DNA of 56,708 nucleotides from an uncultured Candidatus Saccharibacteria bacterium (GCA_903836325.1 CAILQE010000002.1:1-56708), one strand, 5' to 3'. Shown: positions 19,040 through 27,600, counted from the first letter of the stretch. Notes: generated by a model not told the origin, from the sequence alone. Made by a program: numbers and translations.

Positions 19040-19744
19040 TTATTGTTTCTTAATTTTACTTTTACCTAAATCGATTGCTACTTTTATATAATCAGCAATT
19101 AATTGTATCGCCTTAATGGCGTCATCGTTTGCTGGAATAGGATATTTAACAAGTGTAGGATTAGCATTTGAATCACAAACTCCCACAACAGGAATCTTTA
19201 GTTTAGTAGCTTCTTTAACAGCTAAATTATCATTTACTATATCAAAAATAACTATTGCACCAGGTCTTGAATTCATTTCCTTTATTCCACCATAGAATGT
19301 ATTCATATGGTCAATTTCCTCTTGGAACCTTTGCACTTCAAGCTTGTTATATTTGTTTGCAAGCTCACCGTTAGCCATCCTAGCTTCAAGATCCTTAAGA
19401 TGCTTAACTCTTTCACCGATAGTGTTCCAGTTTGTAAGTACTCCACCCATCCAACGCTCTGTTACATAAGGCATTTTAGTTTCTTCAGCTAATTTCTTTA
19501 CTATAGCCTGACTCTGCCTTTTAGTACCTACCAAAAGTATTTGCTTTCCAGCAGCTGCAGTCTGAGTTAAAAATTCAGCTGCCTCTTCAATAGCCTGAGC
19601 AGTTTTTGTTAAATCAATAATGTGGATTCCATTCTTCTTTGAATGAATAAATGAAGCCATTTTAGGATGCCATCTTGATGTTTTGTGACCAAAATGAGCA
19701 CCAGATTCTAATAATTTCTTTAAGTCTACTTCTGTAGTAGCCAT
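19040..19744 (-). CDS. rpsB: 30S ribosomal protein uS2
   Basis: 234 aa. Family blocks are GAHFGHKTSRWHPKM at the N-terminus, ERWMGGVLTNW in the middle and NDDAIKAIQLIADYI at the C-terminus. It binds between the head and body of the 30S subunit. It heads the rpsB-tsf-frr cluster, with a leader of about 110-130 nt (19745-19870) containing a CTTCTTA/TAAGAAG inverted pair that might act in autoregulation, although this is not demonstrated. It is divergent from rpmE. Confidence 0.97.
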   Translation of the reverse strand: MATTEVDLKKLLESGAHFGHKTSRWHPKMASFIHSKKNGIHIIDLTKTAQAIEEAAEFLTQTAAAGKQILLVGTKRQSQAIVKKLAEETKMPYVTERWMGGVLTNWNTIGERVKHLKDLEARMANGELANKYNKLEVQRFQEEIDHMNTFYGGIKEMNSRPGAIVIFDIVNDNLAVKEATKLKIPVVGVCDSNANPTLVKYPIPANDDAIKAIQLIADYIKVAIDLGKSKIKKQ

Positions 19745-19881
19745 ATTAAAATTCCTTTCTCTTCGACTGGATGCTTCTTATACTACTTTTAGATTAATGT
19801 AAGAAGAGGAAAAAATTCCAGCCTGATTAATTTGTAATAGGAATATTCTATCATCTTATCTTTAAATAATCAATTTTCTTA

Positions 19882-19910
19882 TTGACCGTGCTCTCAAGGT
19901 GTTATATACT
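19882..19910 (+). promoter_or_regulatory. Promoter of rpmE-prfA-prmC
   Basis: TTGACC at 19882-19887, a 17-bp spacer, then TATACT at 19905-19910. The start site expected about 7 bp downstream is only 6-8 nt before the rpmE ATG (19924), leaving no room for a Shine-Dalgarno sequence. Confidence 0.8.
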
Positions 19911-19923
19911 AACGTTCTAAGTT

Positions 19924-20250
19924 ATGAAAAAAGATTTACATCCAAACAACTACAGATTAGTAGCTTTTCAAGACCTTAATAACAGCCAGGTCTATTTAAC
20001 TAAATCTACCGTAGCCTCTGAAGAAACTATTAAAATTGAAGGTGTTGAATATCCTTTAGTAAAAGTTCATATCAGTAGCTCTTCTCACCCATTCTATACT
20101 GGTGAAGAAAGAATTATGGACATTGAAGGACGAGTAGATAAGTTTAAAGCAAGAGCAGCCGCAGGTGCAGCAGCCAGAGCAATGAAGGTTGAAAAAACCG
20201 CTAAAACTAAGCCCGCCGCTAAAGCAAAAAAGCCCGCTAAAACTAATTAA
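19924..20250 (+). CDS. rpmE: 50S ribosomal protein bL31
   Basis: 108 aa. The N-terminal MKKDLHPNNYRLVAF and SSSSHPFYTG blocks identify bL31. The zinc-binding CxxC cysteines are absent (the C-minus form). The C-terminus carries an Ala/Lys-rich extension of about 30 residues (AAKAKKPAKTN) likely to bind rRNA. It sits at an intersubunit bridge. It is the first gene of a plus-strand unit with prfA and prmC, and starts only a few nucleotides after the predicted transcription start. Confidence 0.93.
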   Translation: MKKDLHPNNYRLVAFQDLNNSQVYLTKSTVASEETIKIEGVEYPLVKVHISSSSHPFYTGEERIMDIEGRVDKFKARAAAGAAARAMKVEKTAKTKPAAKAKKPAKTN

Positions 20251-20267
20251 CTGGAGTTTAAAACAAT

Positions 20268-20300
20268 AAGAATAGCTTAATATAAGCTATTCTTTTATTA
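20268..20300 (+). terminator. Intrinsic terminator after rpmE
   Basis: A perfect 12-bp stem AAGAATAGCTTA (20268-20279) / TAAGCTATTCTT (20283-20294) with a 3-nt loop is followed by TTATTATT. It lies between rpmE and prfA, so prfA is either expressed by read-through or from another promoter. Confidence 0.75.
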
Positions 20301-20315
20301 TTAATAGGTATTACT

Positions 20316-21377
20316 ATGGAAAATAAAATAAATCTACTCAGACTCGAACTTGCGGAGATTGAAACACAACTTCAAGATTCGAATATATATAGCAGTAAAG
20401 AATACCCTAAATTAGCTAGACGAAAACAGTTCATAGAAACTGTTATTGATTTATATGAGCATTTAATTTCAGACAGAAAATCCCTTCTAGAAACAAAAGA
20501 ACTACTTAACTCAGACGATGAAGAGATGAAGACTATGGCCAGTGAAGAAGTTTCAAGTCTTGAAACCAAAATACATAAAAACGAAGAAGAATTAAAGAAT
20601 TTACTGATTCCACAAGATCCAAATAACGAAAAAAATGTAATCATCGAAATTCGTGCTGCGGCAGGAGGAGATGAAGCTAGCTTATTCGCTGCAGAATTAT
20701 ACAGAATGTATTCAAGGTGGGCTGAAATCAACAACTATAAATATGAACTAATTAGCGAAAACCCTAATGAGGTTGGAGGATTTAAAGAAATTATATTCGA
20801 AATTAATGGTATTGATGCTTATAAATACTTGAAGTTTGAAGCTGGCGTTCATAGAGTGCAGAGAGTTCCCGTTACAGAAAGCCAAGGAAGAATTCACACA
20901 TCTACCGTTACTGTTGCGGTACTACCTGAAGCTGAAGACTCAGATGTTGAAATAAATCCCGCAGATCTAAGAATAGACGTATTCAGAGCTGGCGGTCATG
21001 GAGGTCAAAGTGTTAACACTACAGATTCAGCAGTAAGAATCACTCACATCCCTACTGGAATAGTTGTTTCAAACCAAGATGAAAAATCTCAAATCAAAAA
21101 CAAAATAAAAGCTATGGGTGTACTTAAGGCAAGAATTCTTGCTCTTAAGATTGAAGAAGAAAATAAAAAATTAAGTGACGAAAGACTTAAATTAATAGGA
21201 TCTGGAGATCGTAGCGAAAAAATCAGAACATATAATTTCCCTCAAGATCGAATTACTGACCATAGAATTGGATATTCAAGATCTAATATACCTGCTGCAC
21301 TAAGTGGCAATATAGAAGATCTAATTGAAAAACTTCAAGAAACCGAACACGCTTTAATTAACAACGAAACAAGATAA
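20316..21377 (+). CDS. prfA: Peptide chain release factor 1
   Basis: 353 aa. GGQ lies in AGGHGGQSVNTTDSAVR, and the codon-recognition tripeptide region reads RVPVTESQGRIHTS, i.e. PVT in place of PAT/PET, which marks RF1 (UAA/UAG). The N-terminal helical domain covers about 1-110. Its stop overlaps the prmC start by 1 bp (TAATG). PrmC, the methylase that modifies its GGQ glutamine, is encoded next, the classical prfA-prmC pair. Confidence 0.96.
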   Translation: MENKINLLRLELAEIETQLQDSNIYSSKEYPKLARRKQFIETVIDLYEHLISDRKSLLETKELLNSDDEEMKTMASEEVSSLETKIHKNEEELKNLLIPQDPNNEKNVIIEIRAAAGGDEASLFAAELYRMYSRWAEINNYKYELISENPNEVGGFKEIIFEINGIDAYKYLKFEAGVHRVQRVPVTESQGRIHTSTVTVAVLPEAEDSDVEINPADLRIDVFRAGGHGGQSVNTTDSAVRITHIPTGIVVSNQDEKSQIKNKIKAMGVLKARILALKIEEENKKLSDERLKLIGSGDRSEKIRTYNFPQDRITDHRIGYSRSNIPAALSGNIEDLIEKLQETEHALINNETR

Positions 21378-22201
21378 TGAATTCCTATTCTGAGGCTCTT
21401 CGTTATGCGGAGAACAAATTTAAGGAATTAGGGATTAAATCAGCACACCTAGATTCTATTATTCTGCTCGAAAAAACCATCAATAAAGGTCGATCCTACA
21501 TACTAGCTCACTCCGAAGAAAATTTATCACAAATAGATAAATTCAAATTCAAAAAATTAATAAATAAAAGATCAAAGTATAAACCAGTTGCTCAACTTTT
21601 GAGTAACAAGGAATTCTATGGACGAAATTTCTACATTAATAAGAATGTTCTAACTCCAAGACCTGAGACAGAAGAAATAATTGTTCAATTTGATGAATTA
21701 ATAAGAAATAATAAGTTAAGCCAAAAATGCAAAGTTTGCGACTTAGGAACAGGAAGCGGCGTGATAGGTATAACGCTTAAGTTAGAGCACCCCGATATTA
21801 GCATGGACCTAGTAGACCTATTCCCTAAAACACTAAGAGTTGCTAAAAAAAACGTTGTAATTCACTCAACTAGTGTTAATTTAATTAAATCAGACCTTCT
21901 AAGTAAAGCCTCTCAAAACTATGACGTTATAGTAGCAAATTTACCCTACGTGCCTTCTAATATAGCTATAAACAATGAAGCGAAGCATGAACCCAGTAAG
22001 GCTATATTCGCTCGTGAAGATGGAATATATTATTACAGAAGAATGTTTGATGAAATAAAGGATTTTAGAAAAAAACCGTTGTATATAATACTCGAATTTT
22101 TAGACGAAACTTCTGATTCTATTAATTACTTAGCTACTCTGAATAATTATAAATTGATAAATAGAACTGGTCTTATTAGTACTTACTCACTGTCAAAATA
22201 G
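21377..22201 (+). CDS. prmC: Peptide chain release factor N5-glutamine methyltransferase
   Basis: 274 aa. An N-terminal helical substrate domain is followed by a class I AdoMet methyltransferase fold with motif I CDLGTGSGVIGI near residue 120. The catalytic NPPY motif is replaced by NLPY (VANLPYVPS). PrmC methylates the Gln of the GGQ motif in RF1 and RF2. It is coupled to prfA by a 1-bp overlap. The Pro-to-Leu change in NPPY is unusual, but the neighbouring gene makes the assignment firm. Confidence 0.92.
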   Translation: MNSYSEALRYAENKFKELGIKSAHLDSIILLEKTINKGRSYILAHSEENLSQIDKFKFKKLINKRSKYKPVAQLLSNKEFYGRNFYINKNVLTPRPETEEIIVQFDELIRNNKLSQKCKVCDLGTGSGVIGITLKLEHPDISMDLVDLFPKTLRVAKKNVVIHSTSVNLIKSDLLSKASQNYDVIVANLPYVPSNIAINNEAKHEPSKAIFAREDGIYYYRRMFDEIKDFRKKPLYIILEFLDETSDSINYLATLNNYKLINRTGLISTYSLSK

Positions 22202-22287
22202 CTCTTTTGACTCATTGAACACATTTTTTTTATTATTTTCTTTTCAACTATTGTTGGATTCTTTTATTCTATAATACAATTTAGATT

Positions 22288-23037
22288 TTATATAAATCTA
22301 TCGCCCCATTTAGAAAAAGAGATAACTAAAATTACTAAAGCAATCATTATGAATACAATTTGTTGTTTAATGATCTTTGTTACTTTACTATGGTGGTCTA
22401 GATAGTACAGTGTACCGATTCCGTATCCTAGAGATCCAAGAAGAAGCGCAGGCATTGCAAGGAATCCATAATAAATTAATAAGTGGGCCAGCAACCAAGC
22501 CATTGCGGCACCGAAATATCCCCATGTATATGATAGAAGTCTTGAATATGGCTCATCAAATGCATCAAAAAAGTGTCTTGCACTAACAAAACATATTAGA
22601 CCAGTAACGATTGTCAGAATGAACAATGATGCCCCTCCCCAAGATAAATATACTGCCGTTAATCCTAGAATCATACCTATGAATGCCTGAACAGATATTA
22701 GTCTTAAGGTAGAACCTGGTTTTAGATAAATCATCCATAAAGCATAGACCACCACCCAGAATATCTGTACCTGAATATTAGAGGTTCTGAGCATGAAACT
22801 AACAATTGAAAGACCAACTATAATATCTATTGAATTGGCTCTAATATTTGCAGCCCAGAATCTTGGCTTTACGGAAACCATTCTCCATTTACTCAGTAAT
22901 ACTAAACTAAATGCTAATTGATAAAAACCAAGTTTGATTAGAAACAATACTCCAACAGGAATAAGAATCGTCAGAAAAGTTTGTGCAACTTTAGCGAATC
23001 CTTCTATCGGTCTAATTTTGACTAGAAATTGTCTCAT
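22288..23037 (-). CDS. Polytopic membrane protein of unknown function
   Basis: 249 aa, not recognised. About seven or eight hydrophobic segments (roughly 15-35, 38-55, 66-84, 88-105, 112-130, 133-152, 168-190, 192-212, 224-243) separated by short loops, with a basic cytoplasmic start (RQFLVKIRPIEGF) and a HHSKVTKIIKQQ loop before the last segment. There are no catalytic motifs I can name. It overlaps the upstream LCP gene by 26 bp, so it is likely translated with it, and a role in cell-envelope polymer handling or division is a guess from position only. Confidence 0.75.
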   Translation of the reverse strand: MRQFLVKIRPIEGFAKVAQTFLTILIPVGVLFLIKLGFYQLAFSLVLLSKWRMVSVKPRFWAANIRANSIDIIVGLSIVSFMLRTSNIQVQIFWVVVYALWMIYLKPGSTLRLISVQAFIGMILGLTAVYLSWGGASLFILTIVTGLICFVSARHFFDAFDEPYSRLLSYTWGYFGAAMAWLLAHLLIYYGFLAMPALLLGSLGYGIGTLYYLDHHSKVTKIIKQQIVFIMIALVILVISFSKWGDRFI

Positions 23038-24643
23038 TGTTACCTAATATAATAACAAAATTCGCATTAGTTGTCGCTGTATCTATATTTTCAGGAAGGT
23101 TTTTAAGTATGGTAGCGTTCAATCTATTCTCTAAGTAGTGCGACGAGTAAGGAGCTGCTGAGTTACTTAAATCCACTATACTTGTGGCAGCATAATTATT
23201 ATTTTTTGTGTTACCTGTTCCAACTACGTTATATCCGTAAGCTTTCAAAGTTTCTACTGTGCTATTTAGAATACTAGGATCATTAGTCCCATTCATTACT
23301 AATATTCTAGCGTTCTCCTTTTTGATATATGGATCAGGTAATAATGTTCTTATAAACGTTTTTATATTGCCATAGTTATATAAACCAGCCAATGGAAGAT
23401 CTATTGATTGGCCGTTCATAGGTCCAGTAGTAATTAGACGACTAGTCTTATCTGTTAGCCCAACACTATTAATGTTAGCTATGTCTATTTTCTTAATAAT
23501 AGAAAATAATTTTTCTGCATCACTAAGCCCCATATCGGTAGCTACATTATTTCCAAAACTATTAAATAATTCTGAAATTTTAACTGGATTAGATAGAGTG
23601 TCCATGTTTTGAGCTTTCTGCTTAATTGCTACCATTAAATCTCTTTGCCTCTGTCCTCTAGCGAAATCACTTGATGTTTCTCTAGATCTTGAATATCTTA
23701 ACGCCTGATCTCCATTGAAATGCTGAATTCCAGCTGATGCTAAGAGTGGATTATTGTGATTTTCCCAAGCCATATTTGGATCATACAGATTAGTTGGAAC
23801 ATTAATTGTTACCCCTCCGATGGAGTCAACGGCATCTTTAAATGCCTGGAAGTCCACAAGAGCATTGTAATCTATATTTAGCCCAGTAATATCTTGTATG
23901 GTCTGATCGATTAATTTATATCCTGATTCGATCACTTTCGGATCAGTACTTCCTGGAGCTATTCTACCTTCAGCTGCAAACTCTCCATTTTCCCATACCG
24001 CATTAATTTTCATAGATCCATGTCCAGGAACACTTACCCATAAATCTCTAGGTATACTAAGAAGCGTAATACTATTAGCGACTGGGTCAATACTGGCTAT
24101 CATTATTGTGTCAGTTAGATCGGGGCCATCATGATTTCCGCCTCCTCTACCCATCAATAACACGTTTACTCTTCCATTTCCTTCTGTTCTAAGTAGGCTC
24201 GGGTCTACATTACGCTGGAGCGCTACGGCACTTTTAGCACCACCTCTTAAGACCTTATTAAGATTATTGTAGCTAAGAGCAAATATATATCCTCCAAAGA
24301 TAAGAGATGTAGCTATTAAAGATCCGGTTATCTTGAACGCAATTGAACCTATAAGCTCTTTTATGGGCTTCTTGATCTTCAGAGTGTATTTTTTTAGACT
24401 ACCAGCACCAGGTAGTTCAACATTACCGATTATTTCTTCCACCTCTAGTAATTTATCTTTTAATTCTTTGGGTGCTGTCTCTATTTTTTGTTCAACAACT
24501 GTTTTAACATTCTTTAATTCTGAAGCAATTCTAAATCTAGAGTAGTTAGCTCTTTCGATTTTATATATTTTTCTGTTAATAGAATGGGGATCGTTATTAG
24601 ACGTCCTCGAACTATCAACTAACCCTCTTTTATTATTTTCCAT
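23012..24643 (-). CDS. LytR-CpsA-Psr family glycopolymer ligase with LytR_C domain
   Basis: 543 aa. A long basic cytoplasmic N-terminus (1-105) is followed by one membrane segment at about 107-130, an extracellular LCP domain at about 158-345 with DLTDTIMIASIDP and the SIPRDLWV block (conserved Asp/Arg residues for pyrophosphate-lipid binding), and a C-terminal LytR_C domain at about 445-535 (ILVMNGTNDPSILNSTVETL). LCP enzymes transfer undecaprenyl-linked glycopolymers to peptidoglycan. This fits a monoderm-like Saccharibacteria envelope. It overlaps the following membrane-protein gene. Confidence 0.92.
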   Translation of the reverse strand: MENNKRGLVDSSRTSNNDPHSINRKIYKIERANYSRFRIASELKNVKTVVEQKIETAPKELKDKLLEVEEIIGNVELPGAGSLKKYTLKIKKPIKELIGSIAFKITGSLIATSLIFGGYIFALSYNNLNKVLRGGAKSAVALQRNVDPSLLRTEGNGRVNVLLMGRGGGNHDGPDLTDTIMIASIDPVANSITLLSIPRDLWVSVPGHGSMKINAVWENGEFAAEGRIAPGSTDPKVIESGYKLIDQTIQDITGLNIDYNALVDFQAFKDAVDSIGGVTINVPTNLYDPNMAWENHNNPLLASAGIQHFNGDQALRYSRSRETSSDFARGQRQRDLMVAIKQKAQNMDTLSNPVKISELFNSFGNNVATDMGLSDAEKLFSIIKKIDIANINSVGLTDKTSRLITTGPMNGQSIDLPLAGLYNYGNIKTFIRTLLPDPYIKKENARILVMNGTNDPSILNSTVETLKAYGYNVVGTGNTKNNNYAATSIVDLSNSAAPYSSHYLENRLNATILKNLPENIDTATTNANFVIILGNNETISSQN

Positions 24644-24728
24644 CTCACTTTTTATTTCGTTAGTTTAGATATATTATAAGCATAAATAGTATATAAAACA
24701 ATATGCTTCTGCTAATTAATCTAGTTAT

Positions 24729-24736
24729 GCTATAGT
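24729..24736 (+). promoter_or_regulatory. Extended -10 promoter of lepB
   Basis: TGCTATAGT at 24728-24736 is an extended -10 (TG-n-TATAGT). Only 6 bp separate it from the lepB ATG at 24743, so transcription should begin at or next to the start codon. No good -35 is seen. Confidence 0.55.
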
Positions 24737-24742
24737 TTTAAC

Positions 24743-25321
24743 ATGACCAAGAAAGAGAGTCTATCTTTATTAAATGTTGTCTTGATATCAGTTATTTCTG
24801 TTCTGTTACTTGTTTCTTTTGTCTTTAGATCTTATCAAGTTGATGGACCAAGTATGGAGTCAACTCTACAAAATAATGACCTCTTAGTTATCTGGAAGGT
24901 TCCAAGAACTTGGGCAAGAATAACAGGTAATGATTATATTCCAAAAAGAGGAGATATTATTGTCTTTAATGAAGATAAATTAGCTCCCTACGGACAACCA
25001 GGTACTAAAGCGCTAATAAAAAGAGTCATAGGGTTACCTGGAGATAGAGTAGAAATTGTTTCTGGACACTATTTGGTTATAAATAAATCTAATCCTAATG
25101 GTTTTGATCCAGATAAAACTCTTGGTTACGATAAAAATAATCAAATTCCTTATACCACTGGGAATCTAGATGTGAGTTTAGGCAAGAATCAGTTATTTGT
25201 TTCCGGAGACAACAGATCAGTTTCATTAGACTCTAGAGCATTCGGACCCATAAACACTAATCAAATTATAGGTAAATTAGCTATAAGATTCTGGCCAGGA
25301 TCCAAGGTTGAGATTTTTTAA
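24743..25321 (+). CDS. lepB: Signal peptidase I
   Basis: 192 aa. One N-terminal membrane anchor lies at about 8-28, the catalytic Ser is at 37 in GPSMEST, and the general-base Lys is at 93 in LIKRVIGLPGD, followed by the C-terminal box SGDNRSVSLDSRAFG. It removes signal peptides from Sec-exported proteins on the outer face of the membrane. It is divergent from the LCP gene and followed by parB after 38 bp. The message is probably leaderless. Confidence 0.95.
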   Translation: MTKKESLSLLNVVLISVISVLLLVSFVFRSYQVDGPSMESTLQNNDLLVIWKVPRTWARITGNDYIPKRGDIIVFNEDKLAPYGQPGTKALIKRVIGLPGDRVEIVSGHYLVINKSNPNGFDPDKTLGYDKNNQIPYTTGNLDVSLGKNQLFVSGDNRSVSLDSRAFGPINTNQIIGKLAIRFWPGSKVEIF

Positions 25322-25359
25322 CTTTCGCTGAATATAAAATTTAGGTATATTATTAATTA

Positions 25360-26229
25360 ATGAGTGATCAAAATAAAAAAGGTTTAGGTAGAGGCTTTGA
25401 AGCCCTACTTCCTAGTAATTTCAATAAAGAAAGCCTCCTTTCACCTAATGAAAAGATATTAAATATTGAATTATCTAAATTATCTCCTAATAAACACCAG
25501 CCTAGAACCGTATTTGATCAAAAAGCTCTAGAAGAATTAGCTTCTTCTATTAAACAATATGGCGTAATTCAACCCATATTAGTGACTCCTCTTGATGACG
25601 GCAACTATACAATAGTTGCAGGAGAAAGAAGATATCGTGCATCTAAAATCGCTGGAATCAAAACTATTCCTGCAGTAGTTAAGAAGCGTCAAGAATTAGA
25701 GCAATTAGAAATAGCTCTAATAGAGAATATACAAAGAGAGAATCTAAATCCTATGGAACAAGCATTAAGCATAGAAAGATTAAGACAACAGTTTAACTTT
25801 AGTTTAAGCGATATCTCTAAGAGAATGGGTAAAGCTATTTCAACCGTAAATAACCTTAATAGATTAATAGATTTACCAGATAGTGCTAAAGAAGCGCTAA
25901 TGAAAAGATTAATAGTTGAAGGTCATGCAAGACAAATTCTTTCACTTAATAGCGATCCTAAAATGCAAGATTTCCTACTTAATGAAATTATTAAAAAGAA
26001 ATGGAATGTTAGACAAGCAGAACAATTTGTTACTAGCCTAAAATCTGGAATAAAAGATTCAAAGCAAGCATCCGACAGAACTCAACAGAAAGAAACTACA
26101 GAGACAAAAACACTATCTAAAGTCTTGAATACTAAAGTTAGCCTACGAAGAATGGCTAAAGGTGGTAAATTAGAAATTGCTTATAAAAATGATGAAGATT
26201 TAAATAGAATATTAAAAAGAATTAATTAA
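25360..26229 (+). CDS. parB: Chromosome-partitioning protein ParB
   Basis: 289 aa. The N-terminal start KKGLGRGFEALLP is typical of chromosomal ParB. The ParB/Srx CTP-binding domain carries GERRYRAS near residue 89 and ENIQRENLNPMEQA near 122, followed by a helix-turn-helix at about 140-190 (SLSDISKRMGKAISTVNNL) and a C-terminal dimerisation helix. A TATATT -10 at 25346-25351 lies 8 bp before ATG, without a Shine-Dalgarno. Its stop codon overlaps the parA stop on the other strand. No consensus parS palindrome was found in the window by eye. Confidence 0.93.
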   Translation: MSDQNKKGLGRGFEALLPSNFNKESLLSPNEKILNIELSKLSPNKHQPRTVFDQKALEELASSIKQYGVIQPILVTPLDDGNYTIVAGERRYRASKIAGIKTIPAVVKKRQELEQLEIALIENIQRENLNPMEQALSIERLRQQFNFSLSDISKRMGKAISTVNNLNRLIDLPDSAKEALMKRLIVEGHARQILSLNSDPKMQDFLLNEIIKKKWNVRQAEQFVTSLKSGIKDSKQASDRTQQKETTETKTLSKVLNTKVSLRRMAKGGKLEIAYKNDEDLNRILKRIN

Positions 26230-26984
26230 GAATTTGTTCTGCCTAGAATCTCTTTACCTAAAGATTTATACATCTTAGCTCCCTTACTCCATGAATCGTA
26301 CTCAAAAATAGTTTTACCATGACTAGGCGCTTCAGCTAAACGAATATTTCTTGGGATCTGAGTTTTAAAAACTAGTTCACCAAAATAATTCTCAATTTCT
26401 TTTTTTACTTGCTGACTCAAAGATGTTCTTTTGTCATACATGGTTAAAAATAGTCCTAATATAGTTAATTCTGAGTTAGTACGTTCTTGAACTGCTTGAA
26501 TAGTATGTAGCAACTGACTTAATCCTTCCATTGCATAATATTCAGCCTGAACAGGAATCAAAACCTGATCTGCTGCAGTCAAAGCATTTATTGTTAAAAC
26601 TCCTAAACTTGGAGGGCAATCTATTAATATGTAATCATAGGATAAATTTTCAAGCTGATTTTTTAATATATATTCTCTTTCACTCAATCCTACGCTTTCA
26701 GTCTCAAATGCCGATAAAGAAGAATCAGCTGATATCATATCTAAATTTTTGATATTTGATTCAGCTATAACATTATCTATCTTGGACCCTCCAATTAGTA
26801 CGTCGTAAATTGTTGAGCTACCTTTCAAAGAACCAAGACCACTAGTAGCATTACCCTGAGGGTCTAAATCGATAATTAATACTTTTTGATTATTAGCAGC
26901 AAGATAAGCTGCAACATTAATAGTTGAGGTTGTTTTTCCAACACCTCCCTTTTGATTTACGACTGTGATGATATGCTTATTCAT
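26226..26984 (-). CDS. parA: Chromosome-partitioning ATPase ParA (Soj)
   Basis: 252 aa from ATG 26984. I choose this start because AGGAGG lies just upstream (26988-26993) and the sequence MNKHIITVVNQKGGVGKTT matches the family N-terminus; an upstream in-frame TTG at 27014 lacks a ribosome-binding site. The deviant Walker A is KGGVGKTT at 11-18, and the Walker A' and B motifs are IIDLDPQGNAT and ILIDCPPSLG. ParA forms an ATP-dependent gradient on the nucleoid that segregates ParB-bound origins. It is convergent with parB rather than in an operon with it. Confidence 0.95.
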   Translation of the reverse strand: MNKHIITVVNQKGGVGKTTSTINVAAYLAANNQKVLIIDLDPQGNATSGLGSLKGSSTIYDVLIGGSKIDNVIAESNIKNLDMISADSSLSAFETESVGLSEREYILKNQLENLSYDYILIDCPPSLGVLTINALTAADQVLIPVQAEYYAMEGLSQLLHTIQAVQERTNSELTILGLFLTMYDKRTSLSQQVKKEIENYFGELVFKTQIPRNIRLAEAPSHGKTIFEYDSWSKGAKMYKSLGKEILGRTNS

Positions 26985-27149
26985 TTGCCTCCTATGAGTA
27001 TATATAAAATTCAACTTAATATAAATAACCTTATTTGACTAGCCATATAATACAACTAATATACTGTTATGGATTTAACTTTTATTTATAGTTTAATTTT
27101 CAAATAAGATATGGCCTATATTCTTAATTTTTTACGTAACAATCTTTTA

Positions 27150-27183
27150 TATAAAAATATACCGCTTTTTTAGAGCGGTATAT
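27150..27183 (-). terminator. Intrinsic terminator of the candidate sRNA
   Basis: A perfect 10-bp stem ATATACCGCT/AGCGGTATAT (27174-27183 with 27157-27166), 7-nt loop, is followed on the minus strand by TTTTTATAT. It is not preceded by any gene for about 360 bp. Confidence 0.8.
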
Positions 27184-27342
27184 ATTAAAACTTTTATTTG
27201 TAGGGCTGTTGCCCGCAAAATATTTTTTTGTTTTGGGGCTTTCCCTCACACTTTTAACGAAAGCTCCATTTTTATAATTTTTAACGTTTTTGTATGATTT
27301 TTGGGCTCTAAGTATAAACCACTATTTATTACTTATTACCTA
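27152..27342 (-). ncRNA. Candidate structured small RNA, about 190 nt
   Basis: A transcript starting about 7 bp after the CATAAT -10 and ending at the U-run of the terminator would be about 190 nt. Besides the terminator it can fold GGAGCTTTC/GAAAGCCCC (one mismatch, 15-nt loop, about 27236-27268) and the tight hairpin GGGC-AACA-GCCC (27203-27214). No start codon with a ribosome-binding site and no open frame explains it. It does not match tmRNA, RNase P, SRP or 6S RNA as I know them. Position upstream of parA is the only context. Confidence 0.5.
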
Positions 27343-27348
27343 TACACC

Positions 27349-27377
27349 ATTATGAATATACATAAGACATATGACAA
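27349..27377 (-). promoter_or_regulatory. Promoter of the candidate sRNA
   Basis: The minus strand reads TTGTCA (27377-27372), a 17-bp spacer and CATAAT (27354-27349). It points into the gene-free region toward the terminator at 27150-27183. Confidence 0.6.
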
Positions 27378-27546
27378 TACTTTTTTGAGCAATTTTTATA
27401 TACAATAATTTTAGTAAAAAACTGTAATTTTTTTATATGTTATGTTGTAAATACTTCAACTAGGGTTATTTTTTAGTGTTATTAACAGCGTAAGGTTTAT
27501 TTTGGATAACTATAATATCAAAAATAGTGTTGATATTTTATCAACT

Positions 27547-27583
27547 ATAAAAATAGAGCCTTGGTTTTATCCACAGGCCCTAT
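27547..27583 (-). terminator. Intrinsic terminator of rplU
   Basis: The minus strand has a 9-bp stem ATAGGGCCT/AGGCTCTAT with one G-U pair, a loop containing TGTGGATAA, and then TTTTTATAG. It begins 18 bp after the rplU stop. Confidence 0.75.
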
Positions 27584-27600
27584 ATTAAATAGTTTTTCTA

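Larger units (their letters stand above)
27015..27600. other. 586-bp AT-rich gene-free region between rplU and parA
   Basis: No protein-coding gene is supported here. It holds, on the minus strand from right to left, the rplU terminator (27547-27583), a TTGTCA-17-CATAAT promoter, a candidate structured RNA ending in a strong terminator at 27150-27183, and the parA leader. It also contains one exact DnaA-box 9-mer (TTATCCACA, 27567-27575), a near match (TTTGGATAA around 27502) and a short hairpin GTTGATA-TTT-TATCAAC (about 27528-27544). The DnaA-box match falls inside the rplU terminator loop, so I do not call an origin. Confidence 0.6.

Noticed and set aside
26985..27014. Longer ParA starting at TTG 27014
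   Set aside because: No ribosome-binding site there, while AGGAGG precedes ATG 26984 and the family N-terminus begins at that Met.
27567..27575. Exact DnaA-box 9-mer TTATCCACA as sign of an origin next to parA
   Set aside because: It lies in the loop of the rplU terminator, only one near match accompanies it, dnaA is absent, and gene direction plus gyrA/rRNA at the right suggest that oriC is outside the window.
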